Shown: piece by piece, positions 25,427 to 33,969 of the stretch | Layout of the letters: each line of letters opens with the position of its first letter | Position numbering within the stretch: position 1 is the stretch's first letter | Assembly: GCA_004143945.1 (NCBI GenBank) | Contig: SEHB01000009.1 | Location: forward strand, 96,757-160,756 | Source of the DNA: Lysobacteraceae bacterium | Lineage (GTDB): Bacteria > Pseudomonadota > Gammaproteobacteria > Xanthomonadales > Rhodanobacteraceae | Direction of reading: 5' to 3' | DNA length: 64,000 nucleotides | Notes under the pieces: model-generated | Told to the model about the DNA's origin: nothing | Database searches by the model: none | Seen by the model: the letters and a program-made list of their open reading frames with translations, nothing else | Program-made: the position numbers and the translations under genes

Positions 25427-26884
25427 ATGTACACACCATCGGCCACCTCCCTGCTCGGCGCGCTGCTGTCCGCGGCGGCCCCGGCGTTCGCGCAGGACGT
25501 GCTCGACATCGGCGGACACCTCGTGCGCATCGACGAGACCACCGTCGTGTTCGTCGACGGCGAGCCGCTGCCTGCGGGCGCGCCGCTGCCGGACAAGCCC
25601 GGCCTGCGCGTCGAGGCGAGCTATGCGCCGGCGCTGCGCGGCGATGCCGCCGCGGCGACGCTGGTGTTCTCGTACGCGGTGCGCGGCGCCGTCACTTCGA
25701 CCGAGCCGCTGCGCGTGCTCGGCCAGGAGATCACGGTGACGGCGGATGTCGGCATGACCGGCGTCCCCGGAGGGGACATCGCGAACATCGCGGTCGGCGA
25801 CCACCTCGACGTCAGCGGCTACATCGACACCAACGCGAGCCTGCTCGCGTCGTTCATCGAGTACTTCCATGAACCGACGCCGCGCTGGCTGCTGTCGGGC
25901 TACGTCAGTGCGATCAACGGCGAGATCGCAGCGCTCGGTCCGCAGCAGGTCAGTCTCGCGGGCGTTGCGCCGATCGACTGTGGCGACGCGCTCGATGTCG
26001 GCGAGTTCGTCGAGATCCGTGCGGACGGCATCGCGGATTTCGGACCCGACAGCGTGCTCGACACGGTCACGCGCCTGACCTGCGTGAACCCGGTGCCGCT
26101 CGGCACGCCGGGCGCGCTCGGCGCGCTCAACGGGCTGGTCGGCGAGATCCTCTCGGCCGACTCGTTCCGCTTCGGCCCCTACGTGGTCACGCACGACGCG
26201 ACGACGGAGTTCCGCTTCGGCAGCATCGACGACCTCGCGCCGGGCGCGATGCTCGAAGTCGACGGCGTATTCGGCGATGGCGCGACCTTCACCGCGCAGG
26301 GCATCGCGTTCGACGCACCGGTGATCCGGCTCGAAGGACCGGTCACGCCGGCCGACGTGGTCCCCGGTGCGGACGGCGTGGTGACGCTGCTCGCGAACGT
26401 GGTGCGGCGTTCCGCGCAGGTGCGCGATGAGGACGGCATCTTCGCGAACGGCATCGCGCAGGACCGCCAGATCGAACTTCGCGGCTACATCGACAGCGCG
26501 GGCAACCGCTGGGCGACGCGTGCGCGCGTGCGCGGTGGCCCCGACGCGACGGACGCACGCGCGGCCGGGCCGGTCGAAGCAGTGGCCGAGCCGCTGATGT
26601 CGGTACTCGGCCTGACACTCGATGCGAGCACGGCGACATTCGAGGATCCCGCCGGCGAGCCGATCGATGCCGCGACCTTCTTCGCGCAGGCCGTGCCCGG
26701 TGCGATCGTCGAGCAGAACGGCGCCTGGGACGGCATCGACCGCATGACTGGCGGCGTCGTCGCGCTGATCCTGCCGGTCGATGCGCCGCCACCCGCGGGC
26801 CAGCGCAGCCTCATCGTGGGGACGTTGCGAGGCGGCGACCGCGTGTTCGCGGACGGATTCGATCCCGCGGCCGCGCGCCGCTGA
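25427..26884 (+). CDS. Exported DUF5666-repeat protein with FADGFD tail
   Basis: 485 residues: a signal peptide (LLGALLSAAAPAFAQ) followed by four or five tandem beta-barrel-like units of the DUF5666 type, each with a GP/AVxGxI...VGDxVEVxG pattern (for example LSGYVSAINGEIAALG, LNGLVGEILSADSFRF, ELRGYIDSAGNRWATR). The C-terminus RVFADGFDPAAARR carries the tail shared with other secreted proteins here. No enzymatic motif is visible. The protein may be a surface or envelope component. Confidence 0.8.
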   Translation: MYTPSATSLLGALLSAAAPAFAQDVLDIGGHLVRIDETTVVFVDGEPLPAGAPLPDKPGLRVEASYAPALRGDAAAATLVFSYAVRGAVTSTEPLRVLGQEITVTADVGMTGVPGGDIANIAVGDHLDVSGYIDTNASLLASFIEYFHEPTPRWLLSGYVSAINGEIAALGPQQVSLAGVAPIDCGDALDVGEFVEIRADGIADFGPDSVLDTVTRLTCVNPVPLGTPGALGALNGLVGEILSADSFRFGPYVVTHDATTEFRFGSIDDLAPGAMLEVDGVFGDGATFTAQGIAFDAPVIRLEGPVTPADVVPGADGVVTLLANVVRRSAQVRDEDGIFANGIAQDRQIELRGYIDSAGNRWATRARVRGGPDATDARAAGPVEAVAEPLMSVLGLTLDASTATFEDPAGEPIDAATFFAQAVPGAIVEQNGAWDGIDRMTGGVVALILPVDAPPPAGQRSLIVGTLRGGDRVFADGFDPAAARR

Positions 26885-26966
26885 GCGTCCCTGCCCGCAG
26901 CTGAATCCGCGCGCGCACCGCCATCGTCGGTACAGGCGCGCATGCGACACTGTCGCCATCGACCCA

Positions 26967-27587
26967 ATGGAACAGACGATGGCCGTGCACGTTCCCGCGC
27001 TGCGCGTCGCAGCGGCCGATGCGCGCTCCGCCGCGACGCGCCTCGGCGACGTCGTGCTCGAACTCGCGAGCTACGTGCCCGCGAGTCGTGAGCGCGCGAC
27101 GTCCGGCCCGCATGCGCACGCCGAGCGCCTCGCGAACGCGGCCGCGAAGCGCGCCGCGCTCGCGGCCGGCACGCTCGCGCTGCCGCCCGGTCCGCTCGGA
27201 TGGCTCACGATCCTGCCCGAGCTCGTCGCGATCTGGCAGATCCAGCGCCAGATGGTCGCGGACATCGCCGCGGCCCATGGCGCCAGCGCCGAACTCACGC
27301 GTTCGCAGATGCTTTATTGCCTGTTCCGCCATGCCGCCGCGCAGGCGCTGCGCGACGTCGGCATGCAGGTCGGCGCGCGCCTGATCGTGCGCGACCTTCC
27401 GCTGCGCACGATCGAGCGCGTCGCGGCTAAAATCGGCGTGCGCCTTTCGCGGCGCGTCGCTGGTCGCGGCGTTTCGCGCTGGCTGCCGGTGATCGGCGCG
27501 ATCGGTGTCGGCGCCTACGCGTACTACGACACGCGCCAGGTCGCACGCACCGCGATCGCTCTGTTCGGCGGAAAGCAGGACGCGTAG
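26967..27587 (+). CDS. EcsC-like protein
   Basis: 206 residues resembling the EcsC family: an Ala-rich N-terminus, then LPPGPLGWLTILPELVAIWQIQRQMVADIAAAHG (residues about 75-108), YCLFRHAAAQALRDVGMQVG, and the terminal WLPVIGAIGVGAYAYYDTRQVARTA. The family is of unknown biochemical role and some members are membrane-associated. The ATG at 26967 or 26979 could be used, and the latter has a weak GGA site. The stop TAG (27585-27587) is the last three bases of the GTAG head of a REP element. Confidence 0.7.
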   Translation: MEQTMAVHVPALRVAAADARSAATRLGDVVLELASYVPASRERATSGPHAHAERLANAAAKRAALAAGTLALPPGPLGWLTILPELVAIWQIQRQMVADIAAAHGASAELTRSQMLYCLFRHAAAQALRDVGMQVGARLIVRDLPLRTIERVAAKIGVRLSRRVAGRGVSRWLPVIGAIGVGAYAYYDTRQVARTAIALFGGKQDA

Positions 27588-27677
27588 GAGCGCACCCTGT
27601 GCGCGATGCTCGCGAATGTGAACGCCCGCGCACGACCGATTGCCTGCGCGGATCGCCCACAGGGTGGGCTCCTACGG
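27584..27677. repeat. Inverted pair of GTAG-headed REPs supplying two stop codons
   Basis: The left REP begins GTAGGAGCGCACCCTGTGCG at 27584. The right REP (27651-27675) reads GTAGGAGCCCACCCTGTGGG on the minus strand. The stop TAG of the plus-strand EcsC-like gene is 27585-27587, and the stop TAG of the minus-strand PQQ dehydrogenase gene is 27672-27674. Both therefore lie in the GTAG heads. The pair separates two convergent genes and can fold as a cruciform or double hairpin, possibly a bidirectional transcription barrier. Confidence 0.85.
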
Positions 27678-29804
27678 GTTCGCGGGCGCTTCGAAGCCGT
27701 CGGCGAAGATCGCATCGCCGAGGATCGCGTCGGTGTCTTCGGCGCTGTCGTCCCCGGGGCTCAGGTTGTAGTGGCTCGGCGGGGTCGCCGCGCTGATCGC
27801 CATCGTCACGCTGCCCTGCGCGTCGGCGGCCACCGTGGCTTCGATCGTATAGGTCAGCCGGCCGCCCGCGGCAAGATCGGCGAAATCCGCCACGGCACCG
27901 GGACTGCCGAGGCCGCAGGCCGACACCGGCGTCGCCTCGCAGGTCCATGCAAGGTCGAAGAGGCCAGCGGACGCCGAAGACGTCACCGCGACTGCGCCGA
28001 GCACGCTGTCGCCATGGTTCTCGACGACTGCGGTCCATTGCACGCGCTGGCCCGCGACGACGCCCATGTAGCCATCGTCGATCGTGGCCGACAGGTCGGC
28101 CGACGGTCGAACGAGGATGCGCATGCGCGCGACATCGCTGCGCGCGTGGCCATCGTCACTGCGCACCGCGACCACGTGCTCGCCCGGCGTCGTGAACGCC
28201 GCGTTCGCACCCACGCCGGTCGCATCGTCGAAGACGCCGTCGTCGTCGAGGTCCCACGCATGCGCGAGCACGTCGCCGTCCGGATCGATCGCGTTCGATG
28301 CATCGAACGCGACGACGCGCGCGGGTCCGTCGGCGAGCGAACCCGTCGCGAGCGCGATCGCGGCGGATGGCGCGCGATTGCTGCAGCCATTGCAGTAGGA
28401 AATGCGCGAGATGCGGTTGTTCTCGAGATTCACGTAGAAGAGGTCGCCGCCCGGCCCGCTCGCGAGCTGCACCGCCTTCGCGAGATTGCCGCCATGGAAC
28501 GGCAGCGCACCGCCGTCGACGGGCGCGTCGGGCACGCCATCCTCGTTCGCGTCGACGTGCGCGATCCAGAAGATCACGGTGCGACTGTTGTCGGCGAGGA
28601 ACAGCGCATCGTGGTACTGCGCGGGATAGCTGTCGCCGGTGTAGAACGCGAGGCCCGTGATGTCGGATCCGCCCTGGTGCGCGTACGCGTACCAGGGCGG
28701 CGCATGCGGCGTGCGACCACCGGTGCCGCCGTTCGCGTACAGCGAGGTGCAGATCGGCCCGCTGAAACCCGCGTGCTGTGCGCGACCTTCGAAGCACGGC
28801 CAGCCGAAGTTGCGCAGCTGCGCGGGCGGCGCCGCCGCGACGTCGGGGATCCGGTTGATCTCTTCCCATACGTTCTCGCCGACATCGCCGAGCCAGACTT
28901 CGCTGGTGCCCGGACGGAACGTGAAACGGAACGGATTGCGCAGGCCGTACGCGATGATGCGCCGCGCGTTCGGCCACCCATCGCTCGCGAGCGGGTTGCC
29001 GAATGCGCCCGCGCCGGTCGCGGGATCGATGCGGATGATCGTCCCGTCGAGCCAGACATCGTTGCCTGACGCCGCGTAGTCGGCCTGCCGTTCGAGCCCC
29101 TGCGATCGCAGCGAACCACCATGGTTCAACGCGGGATTGGCTGGCTGCGAAGGATCGAGCGGCGAACGCAGGTCCGGGTACGCGGGATTGCCCCATTGCC
29201 CGAAATCGGCGCCGTTGAAGCTCGCGCCATCGCCGCCCCCCGCATAGAGGTAACCATCCGCGCCGAACGCGACGGTACCGATCGAGTGGCTCGGGAACTG
29301 CTGGTACCAGTCCTCGACCAGCACGGTCTCGGTCGTGGTGCCGTCGAGCGTGATGCGTGAAACGCGCCCGCTGACCACGCAGCCGCCACCGTTGGTCGTC
29401 GCACCCGGCGGATTCGGGCAGTCGGTGGCGGGCCAGCGCGGCGTCGGTCCGCCGAGATCGAGGCCGCCGTTGAACGTGTACTGCACGTAGGCGTGCGGGA
29501 CTTCGGGGAAACGCGGATCGAGCGCGAAACCGAGCAGGCCGCGGTCCCAGAAGTCGTGCACGCGCGTGCCGAGGTCGGCGACCAGCTGCGGGTCGGTGTC
29601 GAGCAGGTTCGCGTACGCCCAGATGCGTCCGCTCTTCTCGGCCACGAACACGCGACCGTCATGCGCGAACTGGATCGCGCTCGGCTGCACGCGCCCGAGG
29701 ATCGGGTCGCTGCGCAGGAAACCGGGCGGGAGCGACTGTGCGCCGACCTGCGCCGCGACGAGCAGGCCGACACCGAGGGCGGAGATCGCGGGAGCGCGCT
29801 TCAT
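27672..29804 (-). CDS. Exported PQQ-dependent sugar dehydrogenase-like protein with PKD domain and FADGFE tail
   Basis: 710 residues. A signal peptide (ISALGVGLLVAAQVGAQ) precedes a six-bladed propeller of the soluble glucose/sorbosone dehydrogenase type (about 30-440: AIQFAHDGRVFVAEKSGRI, GLLGFALDPRF, YLYAGGGDGASFNG, GLRNPFRFTF, WLGDVGENVWEEIN, FGWPCFEG, DITGLAFYTG). A PKD-like domain follows (FDASNAIDPDGDVLAHAWDL), then a DUF11/CARDB-like domain (VQWTAVVENHGD). The C-terminus is DAIFADGFEAPANP. Oxidation of a sugar with PQQ is inferred from the family. The start at 29804 is set by the signal peptide. The much longer open frame upstream is antisense to gspAB. Confidence 0.88.
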   Translation of the reverse strand: MKRAPAISALGVGLLVAAQVGAQSLPPGFLRSDPILGRVQPSAIQFAHDGRVFVAEKSGRIWAYANLLDTDPQLVADLGTRVHDFWDRGLLGFALDPRFPEVPHAYVQYTFNGGLDLGGPTPRWPATDCPNPPGATTNGGGCVVSGRVSRITLDGTTTETVLVEDWYQQFPSHSIGTVAFGADGYLYAGGGDGASFNGADFGQWGNPAYPDLRSPLDPSQPANPALNHGGSLRSQGLERQADYAASGNDVWLDGTIIRIDPATGAGAFGNPLASDGWPNARRIIAYGLRNPFRFTFRPGTSEVWLGDVGENVWEEINRIPDVAAAPPAQLRNFGWPCFEGRAQHAGFSGPICTSLYANGGTGGRTPHAPPWYAYAHQGGSDITGLAFYTGDSYPAQYHDALFLADNSRTVIFWIAHVDANEDGVPDAPVDGGALPFHGGNLAKAVQLASGPGGDLFYVNLENNRISRISYCNGCSNRAPSAAIALATGSLADGPARVVAFDASNAIDPDGDVLAHAWDLDDDGVFDDATGVGANAAFTTPGEHVVAVRSDDGHARSDVARMRILVRPSADLSATIDDGYMGVVAGQRVQWTAVVENHGDSVLGAVAVTSSASAGLFDLAWTCEATPVSACGLGSPGAVADFADLAAGGRLTYTIEATVAADAQGSVTMAISAATPPSHYNLSPGDDSAEDTDAILGDAIFADGFEAPANP

Positions 29805-30089
29805 GGTCGCAATCCTTACAGGGGAATGCGGCGACTCTAGCGCGACGGTGCCCGGCGTGAGCAGTCTGCAGGGTCCGTTCCTGGCGAGCGCGTGTGTGGT
29901 GTGAGCGCGGCGGCCTGCGACGACCTGGATGCGGGCGCGTGGAGGTGTCGATGCAGGCCGGTCCTTCGACTTCGACCTTCGGCCTGCGCTCGGGGCGAAC
30001 GGAGTTGGAGGCTTCTGCCTGCGCCCGGGGCGAACCCGGCGGGAAGGCCGGTTTCCGACCGTACTGCCCGGGTCGGGTAAAGTACGCGC
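29805..30089. other. Divergent spacer between PQQ dehydrogenase and gspA
   Basis: 285 bases with no supported gene. It contains TTCGAC/CGAAGG-type direct and inverted pieces (29965-30060, GTCCTTCGACTTCGACC then GCGCTCGGGGCGAACGGAG and a second GGGGCGAACCCGG). These resemble the CCTTCGAC...GAACGG spacer repeat common in proteobacteria. Promoters for both flanking genes should lie here, but none is clear to me. Confidence 0.45.
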
Positions 30090-31685
30090 ATGTATCTCGA
30101 GTATTACGGCCTGCGGGAAGCCCCGTTCTCGATCACGCCGGACCCGCGCTATGTCTTCCTGTCCGAACGGCACCGGGACGCGCTCGCGCACCTGCTGTAC
30201 GGGATCGGCAAGGGCGGCAGCGGCGGATTCGTCCAGCTCACCGGCGAGGTCGGAACCGGCAAGACCACGCTGTGCCGGCTGCTGCTCGAGCAGTTGCCCG
30301 AGAACACGCGCGTCGCGCTCGTGCTGAACCCGAAGCTCTCGCCGGTCGAACTGGTCGAGACCGCATGCGAGGAGCTCAAGCTCGACATCGTCGGCAAGCG
30401 CGGCAGCCTCAAGGCGCTCACCGACACGCTCAACGCTTTCCTGCTCGATGCGTACGCGGAAGGGCTGCGCGTGGTGTTGATCGTCGACGAGGCGCAGAAC
30501 CTCTCGACCGAATCGCTCGAGCAGGTGCGACTGCTGACCAACCTCGAGACTCCGACGCAGAAACTCCTGCAGATCATCCTGCTCGGCCAGCCGGAACTGC
30601 GCGAAATGCTCGAGCGACCGGAGCTGCGCCAGCTGACCCAGCGCATCACCGCGCGCTACCACCTGACCCCGCTCGATGCGGCCGAGACCGAAGCCTACGT
30701 GCGCCATCGCCTCGCAGTCGCGGGCTGCGCGCGCATCCCGTTCTCGCGCCTCGGCCTCAAGGCGCTGTACCAGCGCTCGGGTGGCATCCCGCGCCTGGTC
30801 AACATCATCGCGGACCGCGCGCTGATGGCCGGCTATGCGCGCGAGCAGGACAGCATCGGCGAGCGCCTCGTGAATCGCGCCGCCGACGAGGCGCTGCCGG
30901 GTCATACGCGCTACTGGCTGCATCGCTATGGCCGCTGGGCCACGGCGGCCGTCGTGCTGCTCGCGCTCGCGGGCGGCGCGTGGTGGTGGAGCGGGCGCGC
31001 CCCCGCACCCGCGTTCGTGCCGACCGGCGCACCCGCGGTCGCGGCGCCCGCGCGCGACGATGGCGTCGAACGGCTGGAAGCGCAGCTCGCGACGAAGCCG
31101 GTCGACACCGCGCTGTCGGCGTTCACGCAATTGCTCGCGCGCTGGCAGGTCGACGCCGGCAGCGTCTCGGTGCGCGAGGCGAGCCGCTGTCCGCCGCAGG
31201 TCGCGCCGGGTGTGGCGTGCCTGCGCGGGCGCGCATCGATCGAGCAGCTCGCGCGCTTCGATCGGCCGCTGATCCTGCTGCTCGGCGAAGATGCGTCGGC
31301 GCATGCGCTGCTGCAGGGCGTGGGCAAGCAGAAGCTGCGCCTCGACCTTGCCGGTGCACGCCACGAGTTCGCGCTCGCCTCCTTGCCGGAGTTGTGGAAC
31401 GGCGATTTCATCGCGCTCTGGCGCGTGCCGCCGGAGCTGCCGCCGACGCTCGCGCGCGGCGCGACGGGCACGGGCGTCGCGTGGGTGATGGACCGCCTGC
31501 ATGCGTTCGACAACGGGCCGATGGCGGCGGCCGCGCCGATCTTCGACGCCGCGCTCGAACAGCGCGTGCGTGCGCTGCAGGCCGCGTACGGCATCCGCGA
31601 CGATGGCATCGTCGGGCCCGAAACCCAGTTCGCGCTGTCGGCCCTCGACGACAGCGGCCCGCATCTCGCACGCACGCTCCAATGA
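30090..31685 (+). CDS. gspA: GspA/ExeA-type AAA ATPase with peptidoglycan-binding domain
   Basis: 531-residue inner-membrane ATPase that, with GspB, helps type II secretion secretins pass the peptidoglycan. An N-terminal AAA domain opens with MYLEYYGLREAPFSITPDP, the diagnostic ExeA start. Walker A is GEVGTGKTT (52-60) and Walker B VVLIVDEAQ (128-136). One membrane segment lies at about 285-305 (WATAAVVLLALAGGAWWW). The periplasmic part ends in a peptidoglycan-binding domain (about 475-520: RVRALQAAYGIRDDGIVGPET). gspB follows 76 bases later. Other gsp genes are not in this window. Confidence 0.92.
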   Translation: MYLEYYGLREAPFSITPDPRYVFLSERHRDALAHLLYGIGKGGSGGFVQLTGEVGTGKTTLCRLLLEQLPENTRVALVLNPKLSPVELVETACEELKLDIVGKRGSLKALTDTLNAFLLDAYAEGLRVVLIVDEAQNLSTESLEQVRLLTNLETPTQKLLQIILLGQPELREMLERPELRQLTQRITARYHLTPLDAAETEAYVRHRLAVAGCARIPFSRLGLKALYQRSGGIPRLVNIIADRALMAGYAREQDSIGERLVNRAADEALPGHTRYWLHRYGRWATAAVVLLALAGGAWWWSGRAPAPAFVPTGAPAVAAPARDDGVERLEAQLATKPVDTALSAFTQLLARWQVDAGSVSVREASRCPPQVAPGVACLRGRASIEQLARFDRPLILLLGEDASAHALLQGVGKQKLRLDLAGARHEFALASLPELWNGDFIALWRVPPELPPTLARGATGTGVAWVMDRLHAFDNGPMAAAAPIFDAALEQRVRALQAAYGIRDDGIVGPETQFALSALDDSGPHLARTLQ

Positions 31686-31761
31686 GGCACGCCTCACCGC
31701 GAAGACCGGCCCGCGCACGCCACCGGGCGCGCGGTCGACATGACGCAACCCAGGAACCGCA

Positions 31762-32658
31762 ATGTCGTTGATCCTCGAAGCCCTGAAGAAGTCCGAGCGG
31801 CAGCGTCGCCTCGGCGAAATGCCGAACCTCGGCACGCCGGTGCTCGCCGCACGGCGCCGGCGCAGCCTGCTGCCCTGGCTCGTCGGCGCGATCGTGCTCG
31901 CGCTCGCAGCCGGGGCGTGGCTGCGCTTCTCGCCCGGAGGCGGCGAGCCGCCGGGCGAACGTGTCGCCGATGCGGCGCCGAGACCCGTACCCGTCGATGC
32001 GCCGCCGCCTGCGGCGACGCCGCCCACACCCGCCGCGACCACGCCCGCGCCCGCGCCCGCTGCGACACCGGCGCGACCGCAGGTCGCCACCGCGCCTGCG
32101 GTGCCGCTGCCGTCGGCCGATGACCGCCCGGGTTCGGTCGCCGAGCTTCCGTCGTCGCCGCTGGTCGCAGGCCCGCGCCAGCCGCCTTCGGATGCAGCCG
32201 CGACCGCGGCGCCGCCGATCGCGGCACCGCGTCCGGCGCCTGCGGCCAGCGCGCCGGCCGCGACTGCGCAGGCGCCCGCGAAACCTGCAACCGCAAAGCC
32301 CGCGCCGAACCTGCCGGCCGCCGGCACGCCCGGCACGCCTGGCACCGCCGTCCCCGGCGCGAACCAAGCGACCGCGGCGAAGCCGGCCACGAAGCCCGCC
32401 ATCGGGAAACCCGCGCAGCCGGCGCTGCCGCTGGTTTGGGACATGCCCTATTCGGTGCGCAAGGACTTGCCGCCGCTCGCCTTGACGATGCACGTGTACT
32501 CGTCGGTGCCGGCAGAACGCTTCGTCGTCGTCGAAGGCGAACGCCACGTCGAAGGCGATGACCTCGCCGACGGCGTCGTGCTGCGCCAGATTCGCAGCGA
32601 CGGCATCGTGCTCGATTTCAAGGGGCAACGGTTCCTCTATCCGCGCGACGGCCGCTGA
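31762..32658 (+). CDS. gspB: GspB/ExeB-type type II secretion assembly protein
   Basis: 298 residues. The conserved N-terminal MSLILEALKKSERQRRLGE motif, one transmembrane helix (LLPWLVGAIVLALAAGAWL, about 35-55), a Pro/Ala-rich periplasmic linker of about 160 residues and a C-terminal GspB domain (LPPLALTMHVYSSVPAERFV, VVLRQIRSDGIVLDFKGQRF) are all visible. It partners GspA in assembling the secretin. The long PA-rich linker is probably a spacer across the periplasm. Co-transcribed with gspA. Confidence 0.92.
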   Translation: MSLILEALKKSERQRRLGEMPNLGTPVLAARRRRSLLPWLVGAIVLALAAGAWLRFSPGGGEPPGERVADAAPRPVPVDAPPPAATPPTPAATTPAPAPAATPARPQVATAPAVPLPSADDRPGSVAELPSSPLVAGPRQPPSDAAATAAPPIAAPRPAPAASAPAATAQAPAKPATAKPAPNLPAAGTPGTPGTAVPGANQATAAKPATKPAIGKPAQPALPLVWDMPYSVRKDLPPLALTMHVYSSVPAERFVVVEGERHVEGDDLADGVVLRQIRSDGIVLDFKGQRFLYPRDGR

Positions 32659-32668
32659 GCGGCACGCG

Positions 32669-33352
32669 ATGTTCGTGCAGCTGCCGAGCCGTCGACGACA
32701 GGGACCGCCATGGGCGACGCTGCTGATCGTCGCGGCCTGCGTCGTCGTGTTCCTGTGGCTGACCACCCTGCCCGCGCCGCAGCGGCTCGCGGTGCTGTCG
32801 CGCTGGGGCACGGTGCCGGCGACGCTGCTCGACGCGAACGCGCCGTGGCTGCGCCAGTTGACCGAGATGCGCGCGGCGCGCCTGGTCAGCGCGATCTTCA
32901 TCCACGCCGACTGGCTGCATCTGACCGGCAACCTGCTGTTCCTGATCGTGTTCGGCGTGTCGGCCGAACGCGCGCTCGGCTCGCGCCGGTTCCTGTTCCT
33001 GTTCGTGATCGGCGGCGCGCTCGCGAACCTCGTCGGCGCGTTCACGCTCGCCGGGACCAAGGCGCCGATCATCGGCTCGAGCGGCGCGGTGTCGACCGTG
33101 GTCGGCGCCTACCTCGCGCTGTTCCCGCGCGCGCGCCTCGGCCTCGTGCTGCCGCTCGGCGTGTTCCTCGAGTTCGTGCGCATCCCGGCGCCGCTGCTGA
33201 TCGGCTTCTGGGCCGCGCTGCAGCTGCTCTTCACCTATGTCGGCCCCGCGTTCGGCGCGGTCGCGTGGTGGACCCACGTCGCCGGCTTCCTGATCGGCAT
33301 CGCGCTCGCGCTGCTGTCGCGCTCCGCGGTCGCGCGTCGCCTGCGAAGTTGA
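32669..33352 (+). CDS. Rhomboid family intramembrane serine protease
   Basis: 227-residue six- or seven-helix membrane protease. Seen: the membrane HLTGN motif (His84, Asn88), the catalytic GSSG with Ser138 in APIIGSSGAVSTVVGAYL, and His203 in VAWWTHVAGFLIGIALAL, giving the Ser-His dyad. The ATG at 32669 starts 11 bases after the gspB stop, so it is probably in the gspAB transcript. Rhomboids cleave helices of other membrane proteins, and the substrate is unknown. The FxDGF tails of exported proteins in this window have no membrane helix and are not obvious substrates. Confidence 0.92.
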   Translation: MFVQLPSRRRQGPPWATLLIVAACVVVFLWLTTLPAPQRLAVLSRWGTVPATLLDANAPWLRQLTEMRAARLVSAIFIHADWLHLTGNLLFLIVFGVSAERALGSRRFLFLFVIGGALANLVGAFTLAGTKAPIIGSSGAVSTVVGAYLALFPRARLGLVLPLGVFLEFVRIPAPLLIGFWAALQLLFTYVGPAFGAVAWWTHVAGFLIGIALALLSRSAVARRLRS

Positions 33353-33374
33353 CGGTGCGCGCGATGCGAAGACT

Positions 33375-33582
33375 GAAACACGGAGCGCACCGAGCACACT
33401 GGGGAAAAGCGGATAAGGTTGAAACGCGAAGCGCACGCGGTGAAGCAGTCAGGGTTTGAATACCGAACGCCTGGAGAACCGCGGGAACGTCGAAGAGCCT
33501 GTGCGCCGTGGAAGCGCGCCCCACCGGGCAGCACTTCGATCAAGCGCTCTTCCTCGGTGTTCTCCGTGTGCTCCGTGTTCCA
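33375..33582. repeat. Inverted AACACGGAGC repeat pair
   Basis: The left arm (33375-33411) contains AACACGGAGCGCACCGAG. The right arm (33545-33582), read on the minus strand, contains AACACGGAGCACACGGAG. About 30 of 35 bases agree by eye. Between them are about 130 bases with no supported gene. The spacer between the rhomboid and DUF3144 genes (33353-33627) is otherwise empty. The CACGGAG unit repeats at short period within each arm. Confidence 0.6.
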
Positions 33583-33627
33583 ATCTTGCGCGCTCTCGTT
33601 CCGGCTTCGGCTTCCGAATCGCGCCCG

Positions 33628-33897
33628 TCAGGACTTCGGCGGCATCATCGTGTCCACGTTGTGGCGGAACATGTTCTCGTATTCGGTGCGGAACAGGCGC
33701 ACCGCTTCCTCGAGCGACTGGTCGAGCAGCAGGCTGCGGTTGACCCAGTTGAACGCGTTGTAGCGCGCGGCCGCGAACAGCAGCGCGCCGCTGATGCGGC
33801 CGTGCGGGAAACGCTTGCTGTATTCGTTCGCCTGGTTGATGAAGTGGTCGACGATTTCGAAGTACTGCTCTTCGGTGATGTCCTGTTGCGGATCCAT
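33628..33897 (-). CDS. DUF3144 family protein
   Basis: 89-residue soluble protein matching the DUF3144 pattern: EEQYFEIVDHFINQANEYSK, ISGALLFAAARYNAFNWV, then LFRTEYENMFRHNVDTM. The family occurs in gammaproteobacteria and has no known function. The start at 33897 (ATG, MDPQQDITEEQ) gives the expected length. A longer start at 33930 would add an Arg/Ala-rich leader that looks like spacer. It lies 72 bases downstream of the ctpA stop on the same strand. Confidence 0.85.
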   Translation of the reverse strand: MDPQQDITEEQYFEIVDHFINQANEYSKRFPHGRISGALLFAAARYNAFNWVNRSLLLDQSLEEAVRLFRTEYENMFRHNVDTMMPPKS

Positions 33898-33969
33898 GCG
33901 TGCTCCGTGGGCCGGCGCGAGCCGGCGCATTGCTGAAGGAATCGTGTGGTAGGCCGATGCGCGCGCGCA

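Noticed and set aside
29805..32444. Minus-strand extension of the PQQ dehydrogenase frame to nearly 1600 residues
   Set aside because: The extension is antisense to gspA and gspB, which have clear family motifs. The real protein begins with a signal peptide at 29804.
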